Below, piece after piece: positions 1 to 7,154 of a stretch of 16,994 nucleotides of DNA. Source of the stretch: RGIG2945 sp045540355 (GTDB lineage: Bacteria; Bacillota; Clostridia; Oscillospirales; Acutalibacteraceae); the NCBI GenBank assembly GCA_045540355.1, contig JAZQHB010000065.1, forward strand, positions 1 to 16,994, written 5' to 3'. Made by a program: the position numbers and the translations under genes. The notes beneath the pieces are model-generated. The model was not told where the DNA came from. It did not search any database and saw only the letters and a list, made by a program, of their open reading frames with translations. Each line of letters begins with the position of its first letter. The first letter of the stretch is position 1.

Positions 1-202
1 CCCGAAAAAGCCTTGCGGTGACAGCGTTCAGAATATCCTCTTTTGATGTGAAGTGATGATAAATAGCACCTTTTGTAAGACCACCTAAATTATCAATAAT
101 ATCTTGAATTGTCGTGTGTTCGTAACCTTTTTCAAGGAACAACTTTTGTGCTGTATCAAGAATCAGTGTTACTGTTTCTTCGGGGTATTTATTCCTTGCC
201 AT
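1..202 (-). CDS. TetR/AcrR-family transcriptional regulator, N-terminal part (cut by window edge)
   Basis: The reverse strand from ATG at 202 reads MARNKYPEETVTLILDTAQK and continues about 67 codons to the window edge without a stop. It has the TetR-family N-terminal helix-turn-helix layout: an ILDTAQKLFLEKGYEHTT helix, then TIQDIIDNLGGLTKGAIYHH, the classic recognition-helix signature (GxTKGAIYHHF), then F-SKEDIL. An AAGG ribosome site lies 6 bases upstream of the ATG. TetR proteins are dimeric ligand-responsive repressors, usually of an adjacent efflux or enzyme gene. The regulated partner is probably beyond the left edge, because the C-terminal ligand domain and anything downstream are missing. 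An operator-like palindrome sits between its promoter and ATG, so autorepression is likely. Family assignment is firm; the ligand and target are unknown. Confidence 0.9.
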   Translation of the reverse strand, partial: MARNKYPEETVTLILDTAQKLFLEKGYEHTTIQDIIDNLGGLTKGAIYHHFTSKEDILNAVTARLFR

Positions 203-212
203 AATTCACCTT

Positions 213-229
213 ACATACTTTTAGTATGT
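213..229. promoter_or_regulatory. Palindromic operator of the TetR-family gene
   Basis: ACATACT-TTT-AGTATGT is a perfect 7-bp inverted repeat with a 3-bp spacer. It lies directly after the -10 box, where transcription should begin, and before the ribosome site. This position and symmetry suit binding of a TetR dimer and negative autoregulation. Binding itself is inferred. Confidence 0.65.
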
Positions 230-231
230 TT

Positions 232-260
232 ATTGTAGCAGATGCAAAGAGCTTTGTCAA
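232..260 (-). promoter_or_regulatory. Promoter of the TetR-family gene
   Basis: On the - strand, TTGACA (255-260) and TACAAT (232-237) are separated by exactly 17 bases, a near-consensus vegetative sigma promoter pointing at the ATG at 202. Confidence 0.8.
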
Positions 261-308
261 TAATTTGTCTTGAAAAGTACTTTATGGTAGTATTATTTTT
301 TTTTGATA

Positions 309-317
309 TGCTATAAT
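309..317 (+). promoter_or_regulatory. Extended -10 promoter for the DUF2971 / ART-HNH unit
   Basis: TGCTATAAT is a perfect extended -10 element (TGnTATAAT). No good -35 box is present at 17 bases, which is typical of extended -10 promoters. It lies 63 bases upstream of the ATG at 380 and diverges from the TetR promoter. Confidence 0.55.
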
Positions 318-379
318 GATATTATACTTTATTTTTAAAGTGAAAAGAGAGATAAGAGATTTGTGGAGCGATGGTTTAA

Positions 380-1321
380 ATGGATGAAAAATTTGTTGAG
401 AATGTATGGAATTGGGCAAATCAATTTGTCGGTAAAACAATAACTGCACCAAATGACTTCGATGCAAGAAGACTTGCAACCGCATCAAAAGAAAAAGCAA
501 AAGAGTATGAATGGTTATATCATTGTACCAATATGGATGGCTTGTTGGGAATATTAAAATCAAAAGAGTTTTGGTTAACAAATTTAAAAAATGTGAATGA
601 TAGTGAAGAAACCGAAAGAATAGATGTTCCAAGTTATGAAAAATCGTATTATGTGTGTTGTTTTACATATGAACCCGACATACCTGTTTCACATTGGGAA
701 GAATATGGCACAATAGAAAACGGTGTCATTATTGGTGTTAGACCTGAATGGTTTTCCCGAACACCTATATTCATGACGACAGCATATCAAAAGTGCTATG
801 ATGAACCAATGAAAATATTTAACAACTCTAAAGAGGCTCTTGACTATAAAATTGAAAAAGAACTATCTGGCTTCAGAGGTATAGATCCCTATCATGTTTT
901 CGATTTTGATTTTTATAAAATTATTTATGATGACGATTTGAAAAAGTCTATACTTGGAGATTGTACGATAAATTTAGGAGAGATGACCATTCCAGGAAAA
1001 AGTATATCTCAAGGTATTCCTGGTATTATTAAGTCGCGAGCTGGTTGGTGCAAACGTTGGAATAAAGAGAAGTATTGGAAAGATTGGGAGTGCGAGAAAG
1101 AGGTGCGTCTTAAAGTAGGCGTACATAGATTAAGTCATAATGAAATTGGAAACAATTTATCAAACACAGATGAACCTTACTTTAGACAATTGGTTATACC
1201 TTTAAACGACGATGCTTTCGATGAGATAAAAATTGCCTTTAGTCCCAACTTTAAAGATACTAAAGCATCACTTGATGAGATTAAATTACTGTATCCAAAT
1301 AGTACAATAGAATTATTGTGA
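380..1321 (+). CDS. DUF2971 domain protein
   Basis: This 313-residue cytoplasmic protein has no signal or membrane segment. It has the DUF2971 layout: YHCT (47-50) followed by GLLGILKSKEFW (54-65) and NVNDSEE (71-77), then CCFTYEPDIPVSHWEEYG (93-110) and a late WECEKEVRL (236-244). The family is of unknown biochemical function but is common in accessory and defence-like loci. The N-terminal H-x-T-x4-GLxxIL pattern recalls the start of ADP-ribosyltransferase-fold proteins such as DarT and KptA; I offer that only as a resemblance. The start at 380 follows a GGAG at 365-368; an upstream in-phase ATG at 371 hits a stop at once. The gene is visibly AT-richer than the backbone genes. It is followed 46 bases later by the ART-HNH gene and is probably co-transcribed with it. 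Confidence 0.75.
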   Translation: MDEKFVENVWNWANQFVGKTITAPNDFDARRLATASKEKAKEYEWLYHCTNMDGLLGILKSKEFWLTNLKNVNDSEETERIDVPSYEKSYYVCCFTYEPDIPVSHWEEYGTIENGVIIGVRPEWFSRTPIFMTTAYQKCYDEPMKIFNNSKEALDYKIEKELSGFRGIDPYHVFDFDFYKIIYDDDLKKSILGDCTINLGEMTIPGKSISQGIPGIIKSRAGWCKRWNKEKYWKDWECEKEVRLKVGVHRLSHNEIGNNLSNTDEPYFRQLVIPLNDDAFDEIKIAFSPNFKDTKASLDEIKLLYPNSTIELL

Positions 1322-1353
1322 TATTAGGATTTAATTTTTTATTGTATCAACGC

Positions 1354-1359
1354 AAGGAG
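1354..1359 (+). promoter_or_regulatory. Ribosome binding site that sets a TTG start
   Basis: AAGGAG at 1354-1359 sits 8 bases before TTG at 1368. The in-frame GTG at 1359 overlaps this site and so cannot be the start it serves. Confidence 0.65.
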
Positions 1360-1367
1360 TGTTAACC

Positions 1368-2894
1368 TTGATTTATAGAGTAGATAAGTTTATAGAATGT
1401 GACATAAATCCAATAACAAAAAGTGAATATGATTCTTCTTGGTTAGTATTGGTTCTTTCTTCCGATATGGATACTGCTATGATTGTTGGTGTAAATAACG
1501 GTTGTGCATATACCATAAAAATCAACAAACAGCTTCACGATGATTGGAAAATGGCTGTCGGAGACTTTATTGGATATTGCGATGTCAATAATCTAAACGG
1601 TATTGTTGAGATTACAGAAGATGAATATAATGAAGCTCTGAACTATTATATTGGACACAGTTACAACGAAACAGTTCTGCGTGACTTTGAATCACCTGTT
1701 TTAATACACAGTACCTCAATGGAAAACTGGCTTAAGATACAGAAAGATGGTGTGCTCAAAAGTTGGAATAACCTCAACATTCTTGAAAAAGAACCTATTG
1801 GGAAGCAACTTGGAGACCCTGTTCATTTTAGTGATTACATAATGTTCGGCGGTGGTGTCAATGGTGAAATCGTTGTTAATTCCAAACAATCAGGCGAAAT
1901 TGTAATGGATATTGATGCAGAATATAAAACAGGTGCACGGCTTTATTTTGACGCTGAAAAAATGGCAAAAGACGGTTTGCTTGTTCGTGACGGTGCACAC
2001 ATCAAAGTAAAAGATTGTTTACCACTTGAGCCATATCTTATTTGGACATCTACTTGGGATAAAGTCGGATTAGAAAGTCAGATTTCTACACCGAGAATTT
2101 TTACAGAAGTATCGGATAAAAAGTTTGAAAATATTAACCATTACGGTCAATGTCATATATGTGGCAAATACAGCAAATTAACCTTTGAACATATTCCACC
2201 TGAAAATGCTATGAACAGAGGTAGCGCAACCATATATACGGGCGACAATGTGATGAAAAGGTATAGAGGCGAAAAAGCTAAATATATTAATCAACAACAA
2301 GGGATGGGCAAATACACTCTTTGTGAAAAATGCAACAACAATACCGGCTCGTGGTATGTCCCTACTTATAATGATATTGCAAAGGATGTAGCAAGCTATT
2401 TACACAAAAAAGAACAATTGAATCATGGAGATATTATTTCGTTTAGTTTCAAAAATGTTCCTGTGTTATCTTTCATTAAACAAGTTATTACCATGTTTTG
2501 TAGCCTTTTGCCTCCATTAGAGGTTAAACGGCTGGGTTTTGACAGTCTTTTGCTTCATAAAGAAAGTAATGAAATTAACAGAAAACTGTTTGACATACAT
2601 ATATACCTCACATCAAAAGCTGTAGGACAATTAATGATTGGACCTGCCGAAGCTTGGTTCAAAACTGACAACGGTATTGATGCTCAATTAGTATCAGATT
2701 TATGTGTGTATCCTTTTGGTTTCATTTTAAATTTAACACCGGAAAAGCCTATTAAATACGGAACAAGTATAATGCCTTTGTTAGATACTGAATACAATAT
2801 AAATTATAATTTTACAATTCCTCTTCAGTATCTTGAACGAAAAAGTGATGTTCTACCGCTTCCTTTGGTATTCAAGCCTATACCTGAAGGGTAA
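1368..2894 (+). CDS. ADP-ribosyltransferase-like domain fused to an HNH/treble-clef domain
   Basis: The protein has 508 residues from TTG 1368. I do not know a named family for the whole protein. Three parts can be seen. Residues 1-105 form an uncharacterised N-terminal domain. Residues about 113-230 begin IHSTSMENWLKIQKDGVL and continue with PVHFSDYIMFGGG and a long basic/hydrophobic stretch ending LPLEPYLIW. The H-x-T-S-x2-N-x3-I-x3-G and VHFSD motifs match the layout of KptA/DarT-type ADP-ribosyltransferase folds. Residues about 260-340 carry CHICGK (C262, C265), then FEHIPPENA (H275), then LCEKCNNNTGSWY (C319, C322), a zinc-binding HNH-like treble clef. The remaining 170 residues are unassigned. 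Two potentially catalytic domains in one protein, downstream of a DUF2971 gene, suggest toxin or anti-phage cargo. The ART call is by motif only and moderate; the zinc-binding domain is firmer. Confidence 0.65.
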   Translation: MIYRVDKFIECDINPITKSEYDSSWLVLVLSSDMDTAMIVGVNNGCAYTIKINKQLHDDWKMAVGDFIGYCDVNNLNGIVEITEDEYNEALNYYIGHSYNETVLRDFESPVLIHSTSMENWLKIQKDGVLKSWNNLNILEKEPIGKQLGDPVHFSDYIMFGGGVNGEIVVNSKQSGEIVMDIDAEYKTGARLYFDAEKMAKDGLLVRDGAHIKVKDCLPLEPYLIWTSTWDKVGLESQISTPRIFTEVSDKKFENINHYGQCHICGKYSKLTFEHIPPENAMNRGSATIYTGDNVMKRYRGEKAKYINQQQGMGKYTLCEKCNNNTGSWYVPTYNDIAKDVASYLHKKEQLNHGDIISFSFKNVPVLSFIKQVITMFCSLLPPLEVKRLGFDSLLLHKESNEINRKLFDIHIYLTSKAVGQLMIGPAEAWFKTDNGIDAQLVSDLCVYPFGFILNLTPEKPIKYGTSIMPLLDTEYNINYNFTIPLQYLERKSDVLPLPLVFKPIPEG

Positions 2895-3082
2895 TACGAA
2901 GAGGAAAAACAATAGCAGTTCAGCGGTAAACTTTCAATTCTCGTTGCCGCAGTAACCCTGCCTCAACGGGGATTTATCTTATATACCAATGCTGAAAATT
3001 ATGTTTATATGTAATTTCCATTATTATAATAACTGCCCCCACCAAATATTCTCAATAGACCAAAACGGTCACTTGAAACCAT
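2895..3082. other. Intergenic spacer between convergent units, with a weak hairpin
   Basis: This non-coding spacer follows the ART-HNH gene. It has a small hairpin at 2942-2968 (CGTTG and GCAG pairing with CTGC and CAACG across a 2x2 internal loop) without a T-run, and the left copy of the 24-bp direct repeat (3019-3042). I see no gene in it. Confidence 0.4.
3019..3042 (+). repeat. 24-bp direct repeat, left copy (DR-L)
   Basis: CATTATTATA, then A, then TAACTGCCCCCAC. The same 24 bases occur in the same orientation at 7039-7062 with one mismatch (A versus T at position 11). The two copies bracket the polymerase unit, with promoter, both genes and terminator all inside. Confidence 0.85.
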
Positions 3083-3133
3083 AAAAAAAATCCCGTTAAG
3101 ATTGCAGTAAACCTGCACTTAACGGGATTTTTT
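3083..3133. terminator. Bidirectional rho-independent terminator
   Basis: TCCCGTTAAG (3091-3100) pairs perfectly with CTTAACGGGA (3118-3127). A further stem TGCAG/CTGCA closes a TAAAC loop after a 2-base bulge. An A8 run precedes the stem and a T6 run follows it, so it can end both the rightward ART-HNH transcript and the leftward polymerase transcript. Confidence 0.9.
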
Positions 3134-3134
3134 C

Positions 3135-3974
3135 TTATTCAAGCATCAGTTTAACCCTGCACACACCAAGTGCACTTTCACGCTTGACTATTGTTTCGGG
3201 AATTTTCGATAGCCACTTTTTACTGAAAATAGTGCTGTTGTAATAGCAGTCAAAGCTTGCTACGGGAAGCACAATCCAATCACTATCCTCAGTTTTGTTT
3301 GCAAGACAGTAGCAGACCACATCCCGCACAGCTTCAAAGGGTAAGCCCTTTTCTTCGCACATAACAACCTTTGAATGGAATTCAGTAGGTAAAGAAACTG
3401 CCTCCATTCTTAAGGGTCCAAGCTCAAGTGCATCTGCAATAATATAGTCAAATTTCAGCAACCAAGTACCTTTTGTATTTATGGAAAAAGCGGGAATCTG
3501 CATTTGTTTAACCTTGTTTTTCCAAGGCGTTTCAAAGTTCTTTGCTATTAAAGATATTTTCTCAAGGTTGTCGGTACTTATTACACTTGCATTGCACATG
3601 GCAAAAAAGTGTATATTTTTGATATGACTGTAAAACCAACCTTTGCCATCTTCAGTTAAAAGCTCAGGGAAATCTTTATGCAAATGCTTGAAGGTTACAT
3701 CTGAACCGTCCTTTTCTTCGGGTACACTGCACCATGCACAAAGAGCATTTCTCGCATATTCAATTCTGTCATAAGGGTTTCCGTCTTTTAAGCTTCCGTC
3801 AGTATTGTGAAAAAGATAACCTCTTGCAATTATGGTGAGTATTCTTCCGAGCCCTTCAAATTCAGTCAGGGTTTTAAAGCTGAACCTGCCGAGAAATGAA
3901 AGGTCTTTTTTGTTTATACAAAAGTATGAGGGCTTAGTAACATAGCTTTGAAACTCTTTCCATTCATTTGTCAT
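3135..3974 (-). CDS. Unknown protein translationally coupled to the YonO/QDE-1-like polymerase
   Basis: This is a 279-residue soluble protein with no recognised domain, signal or membrane segment. The chosen start is ATG 3974, which overlaps the polymerase stop by one base (TAATG). It is served by GGAGG, 8 bases upstream, inside the polymerase's last codons. The in-frame GTG 3989 overlaps that site and ATG 3980 is too close to it. The sequence is mixed alpha/beta with many aromatic residues (for example SYFCINKKDLSFLGRF near the start, WFYSHIKNIHFF mid-protein). It contains several scattered cysteines but no CxxC pair that would suggest a zinc site. Tight coupling to the polymerase and a shared terminator imply that it works with it, possibly as a specificity, processivity or template-recognition partner; that is inference from position alone. 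Confidence 0.8.
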   Translation of the reverse strand: MTNEWKEFQSYVTKPSYFCINKKDLSFLGRFSFKTLTEFEGLGRILTIIARGYLFHNTDGSLKDGNPYDRIEYARNALCAWCSVPEEKDGSDVTFKHLHKDFPELLTEDGKGWFYSHIKNIHFFAMCNASVISTDNLEKISLIAKNFETPWKNKVKQMQIPAFSINTKGTWLLKFDYIIADALELGPLRMEAVSLPTEFHSKVVMCEEKGLPFEAVRDVVCYCLANKTEDSDWIVLPVASFDCYYNSTIFSKKWLSKIPETIVKRESALGVCRVKLMLE

Positions 3975-6900
3975 TACCATAACCTCCACTTCTTCTTTTT
4001 TGTTTCCTCGGGCAGAATATTCCTGTCAAGGGTTAATCGTAATACGGTATCAGGTAAAACCTCAAGAGCAAACTTTCTTTTGCCGAGAGCTACAGCACAC
4101 TTTACCACATCCTCGGGATTAAGTGACGGTGCGGCATTTCTTGTTCTTATGGGAAACATAATATGCTTGCAGTTGGAGATAATCTGATTTTTAGCATCGG
4201 CAGTATGCTTTATGCCCGAAACCATAGCCTTCAACTGAGGTGTATCGCCCTTTTGCGAAAGATAGTTTTTCTTCAGACTTCTGTTACGGTGCATATCATC
4301 AAAATCACTGATAACATCACCAAGCATACGGTATCCTCCGCATCTGAAATCACAGAAAAGACGGACCATATTCGCATCCCAAGTGCAGTCTGTAATTTCA
4401 TAAAACTTCCGCACTCTTTCCTTGGGAGGTGTAAACTGCCAATCTCCTGCAATGAGCTGTTGTCTTGCCAAACGCACCTGATAACTGCTCATTTTATCAA
4501 AGGCGGAATAAATCTCATCAACAGAAAAATCCTTTTCCTGACCCCGTGACATAAGAATACGGTACACATCATTTTGTCGCTTCATATCTTTTTCAGTGTG
4601 AGTCAAAAAGCGTATTCTTTTAAGTGCAGTTTCATAATCGGATATCAGTGTCTTAACCTTTTCAAGAGTGTTACTGTCAAGCTTTTCTTTCCACTTAGGC
4701 TCTGAGGCAAAGGTAAAAAGCTCACTGTCTTTTGCAGGCTTGTCGGTTGCCTTTTCTGTTTGCATAGCCATACTGTAGGCATAATACGGAAGTTTTTCAA
4801 GATTTGATGTAATACTGTCCCAATTAGTGCAACCAAAGTATTTTGCCATCTTTTGTGATTTTGTAGGCTCATACCATTCGTCATTATCACCTTGGTCAAA
4901 AATATCCTTGTATTTCAAGAATCGGCTTCTTTTTATGTTCCTTGCTTCAAGGTACGCTGATAAATCAGGCTTGATACCGCTTTTGGCAGAGTCTATCTCA
5001 AGACCTGTAAGAATTGCGAGAGTTTCAACCTCTTCAAGAAAGGTTTTTCTTTCTTCGTCGGTAATGCTTTCGTCGTAAGCTATGACGCCTCTGCTGAGAG
5101 CCGCATTACTTATCTGACCTACGCGGGAAGAGAAGGTGGCTTTAACCGTAGCAAATCTTGCCTCCCAGTCATTTGCATCGGATACTAAAGGCTCGGCAGT
5201 GGGTATTTTGAGTACGGGAAGAATTGTACTGCTTCTTTTTACACAAGCGTTTACAAGAGGGTCTGCAACAGTTTTTATCATATCACCGTCATAGTCGGCT
5301 CCACCAAGGCGTTCGGGAATTAGAGAACATGAGTCAACCATTATTACATAGTGAATATGTGAAAGATACTTTTTACGAAGCTCTCCGACATCCTTTAATG
5401 GTATTGCAATAACCTCTTCATTCCTTGCTATGTGCGGACTGCGAAGAAGCGTATAGGTGTCATTTTCTTTGTACATAGGCATAGGTGCATACATCAGGTT
5501 ATCGTGAAGCTGCTCTTTTTCGAGTCTGCAATATGCGGCTGTTTTACCTTCAGAGGTATAAACTATATATGCAAGAAGTTTCATAAGGTCATCGGAAAGA
5601 TAACGGTTATCACCGGACACTAAAAGCTTGCCCATAGAATATTTATCCGCTATGCTTTCAGCTTTATCTGAAAGCTCTTTCTGAAACATAGGTTCACCAA
5701 TAAAGAGAAGATTTTTGCGGATTATATCCGAATAAATATCATCTTTTCCGAGAAGATAATTTTTTCGTGTTTCTCGGTTACCGATAAAGCTGAAATATGC
5801 ACTTTCTGTTGTTTTGGTAATCCAATTTTGCTTTTCTGCTTCAGGCGCTTCTTTCCATCCCAAAGGCAACTCGGCAGGACGGAATTCATCATTCATTATT
5901 GCAAGAGTATTGAGGAACTGATAATTAAGCTCTATAGTGTCGGGAGTATATTCTCTGTCCTTACCTGAAACATAAAGGGCATGCTTGTACTTTCTGCAAC
6001 GGTACATATACTCTTTCCAAGAAAGACCGTTTCCTGTCATCCACCCAAAGCCCTTGAACATACTTTTGGTAAGGATAATATCAACATCTGCAGGTTTATG
6101 CTTGACACCGAAAATATCCGTGATAAACGGTACACCGAGCTCACTGAAAAGAGAAGCAAAATCCACTTCGTGAACTACACCCTTTATATACGGAAGACGA
6201 ATCTGAAATGAGTGGTGTCCGGCTTCAAGTTTTCCTGCGAGTCTTGGTGAAATCAGACCTTCTCCGTCAAACTCCGTTATCTTAACATCTGTTTTCTTCT
6301 GTACTCTTGTGTACATACGTACAGCGTTATTTGTGCCGTCATCAGCTACGGTAATGATATCAACATCTTTTACAACCGATTCAGGATTATCAATAACAAT
6401 AATTCTCTTTTCGGAAAGGATATCTTCATCGTCGTGTCTTTTGCCGCTTGTGAAAAGCAGAGCGTTATATGCATAAAGCTTACTGAGCTGACACTTGCCG
6501 ATAGTCATACCAAGCATCATTCTTTCCTTAAGCGCCTCATAAATATCCGAGCGTACAAATGAAAGTCTGTTGTCACGGCTCATAGATGCAGAGCGTTCAA
6601 AGGCGATATATGTCATATCCTCTTTTCCGAAATTAAGCCTTATACCCTTTGGCTTGAACATCACTTTTGCGAGCTCCTGCAGTTCAAGGATTCTGCCGAC
6701 AGGCATACGGTTAAATATACCGGAGAAATCAACATACACAAAAACATCACGGAGAGCCTCGCACAGAAGCTCACTGTTACGAAAATCATCACCGTAAATG
6801 ATACACATAGCCTGATGAAAAATCGGGCAATCATCCTGCAGAGTATTTTCTTTGCGATATTCATTCGGGATAGATGTTGAATCAAAGCAGAAATCATATC

Positions 6901-6976
6901 CGTCGTCGGTTTTGCGGGCGGTTGAAATTATACTGAGTGCCGAAATTTCGGGTATCAGATACTTTTTGTTTTTCAT
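3974..6976 (-). CDS. YonO / QDE-1-like (cellular RdRp superfamily) single-subunit RNA polymerase
   Basis: The protein has exactly 1000 residues. Residues 558-566, GGADYDGDM, form the DxDGD catalytic loop (D561, D563, D565) that binds Mg2+ in two-double-psi-beta-barrel RNA polymerases. The flanking motifs match the cellular RdRp layout in order: LLRSPHIARNEEVIAI (510-525) corresponds to the N-P-C-L-H-P-G-D-x-R segment, IMVDSCSLIPERL (545-557) leads into the catalytic loop, and IDSAKSG (661-667, K665) corresponds to the V-D-x2-K-T-G motif. A likely first barrel lies near KLLVSGDNRYLSDDLM (450-465). Known relatives are the eukaryotic RNA-silencing polymerase QDE-1, YonO of Bacillus phage SPbeta (a DNA-dependent RNA polymerase) and crAss-like phage RNA polymerases. 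Which template this enzyme copies cannot be told from sequence. GGGAG lies 6 bases before the ATG. No frameshift or missing catalytic residue is seen. Confidence 0.85.
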   Translation of the reverse strand: MKNKKYLIPEISALSIISTARKTDDGYDFCFDSTSIPNEYRKENTLQDDCPIFHQAMCIIYGDDFRNSELLCEALRDVFVYVDFSGIFNRMPVGRILELQELAKVMFKPKGIRLNFGKEDMTYIAFERSASMSRDNRLSFVRSDIYEALKERMMLGMTIGKCQLSKLYAYNALLFTSGKRHDDEDILSEKRIIVIDNPESVVKDVDIITVADDGTNNAVRMYTRVQKKTDVKITEFDGEGLISPRLAGKLEAGHHSFQIRLPYIKGVVHEVDFASLFSELGVPFITDIFGVKHKPADVDIILTKSMFKGFGWMTGNGLSWKEYMYRCRKYKHALYVSGKDREYTPDTIELNYQFLNTLAIMNDEFRPAELPLGWKEAPEAEKQNWITKTTESAYFSFIGNRETRKNYLLGKDDIYSDIIRKNLLFIGEPMFQKELSDKAESIADKYSMGKLLVSGDNRYLSDDLMKLLAYIVYTSEGKTAAYCRLEKEQLHDNLMYAPMPMYKENDTYTLLRSPHIARNEEVIAIPLKDVGELRKKYLSHIHYVIMVDSCSLIPERLGGADYDGDMIKTVADPLVNACVKRSSTILPVLKIPTAEPLVSDANDWEARFATVKATFSSRVGQISNAALSRGVIAYDESITDEERKTFLEEVETLAILTGLEIDSAKSGIKPDLSAYLEARNIKRSRFLKYKDIFDQGDNDEWYEPTKSQKMAKYFGCTNWDSITSNLEKLPYYAYSMAMQTEKATDKPAKDSELFTFASEPKWKEKLDSNTLEKVKTLISDYETALKRIRFLTHTEKDMKRQNDVYRILMSRGQEKDFSVDEIYSAFDKMSSYQVRLARQQLIAGDWQFTPPKERVRKFYEITDCTWDANMVRLFCDFRCGGYRMLGDVISDFDDMHRNRSLKKNYLSQKGDTPQLKAMVSGIKHTADAKNQIISNCKHIMFPIRTRNAAPSLNPEDVVKCAVALGKRKFALEVLPDTVLRLTLDRNILPEETKKKKWRLW

Positions 6977-7008
6977 ACTGTTCTCCCTGATAATTATTGA
7001 TTGTTTTC

Positions 7009-7037
7009 AGTATATCACAGGAAAATATATATTGCAA
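7009..7037 (-). promoter_or_regulatory. Promoter of the polymerase unit
   Basis: On the - strand, TTGCAA (7032-7037), a 17-base spacer and TATACT (7009-7014) preceded by TG (extended -10) point at the ATG at 6976. It is a host-type promoter, so the unit can be expressed by the host polymerase. The right direct repeat begins 2 bases upstream of the -35 box. Confidence 0.65.
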
Positions 7038-7038
7038 T

Positions 7039-7062
7039 CATTATTATATTAACTGCCCCCAC
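7039..7062 (+). repeat. 24-bp direct repeat, right copy (DR-R)
   Basis: CATTATTATA, then T, then TAACTGCCCCCAC: 23 of 24 bases identical to 3019-3042. It lies immediately upstream of the polymerase promoter. Confidence 0.85.
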
Positions 7063-7096
7063 TAATTAGTTTTTGTGTGAAACAAAAAAGAGCAAA

Positions 7097-7142
7097 GAGG
7101 GCAAAACGGCAAAGAAAAACTGCCCTCACGGGGAGAGCAGTT
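7097..7142 (-). terminator. Possible terminator of the peptidase E / GNAT unit, with alternative hairpins
   Basis: AACTGC (7118-7123) pairs with GCAGTT (7137-7142), and an inner CTC/GAG follows across one mismatch. It lies 13 bases past the GNAT stop. Only a broken T-run follows on the - strand. GAGGGCA (7097-7103) can instead pair with TGCCCTC (7121-7127), which excludes the first hairpin. Termination is plausible but not clear-cut. Confidence 0.4.
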
Positions 7143-7154
7143 ACACACTAAATA

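Noticed and set aside
282..632. A 116-codon leftward open frame over the start of the DUF2971 gene
   Set aside because: It is AT-rich with a low-complexity F/L/H composition, overlaps a well-supported gene and its promoter, and has no ribosome site.
3974..6976. Reading the large protein as a subunit of the normal beta/beta-prime RNA polymerase
   Set aside because: The metal motif is DYDGD with RdRp/YonO-type flanks, not the NADFDGD loop in an rpoC context, and none of the other rpoC landmarks is seen.
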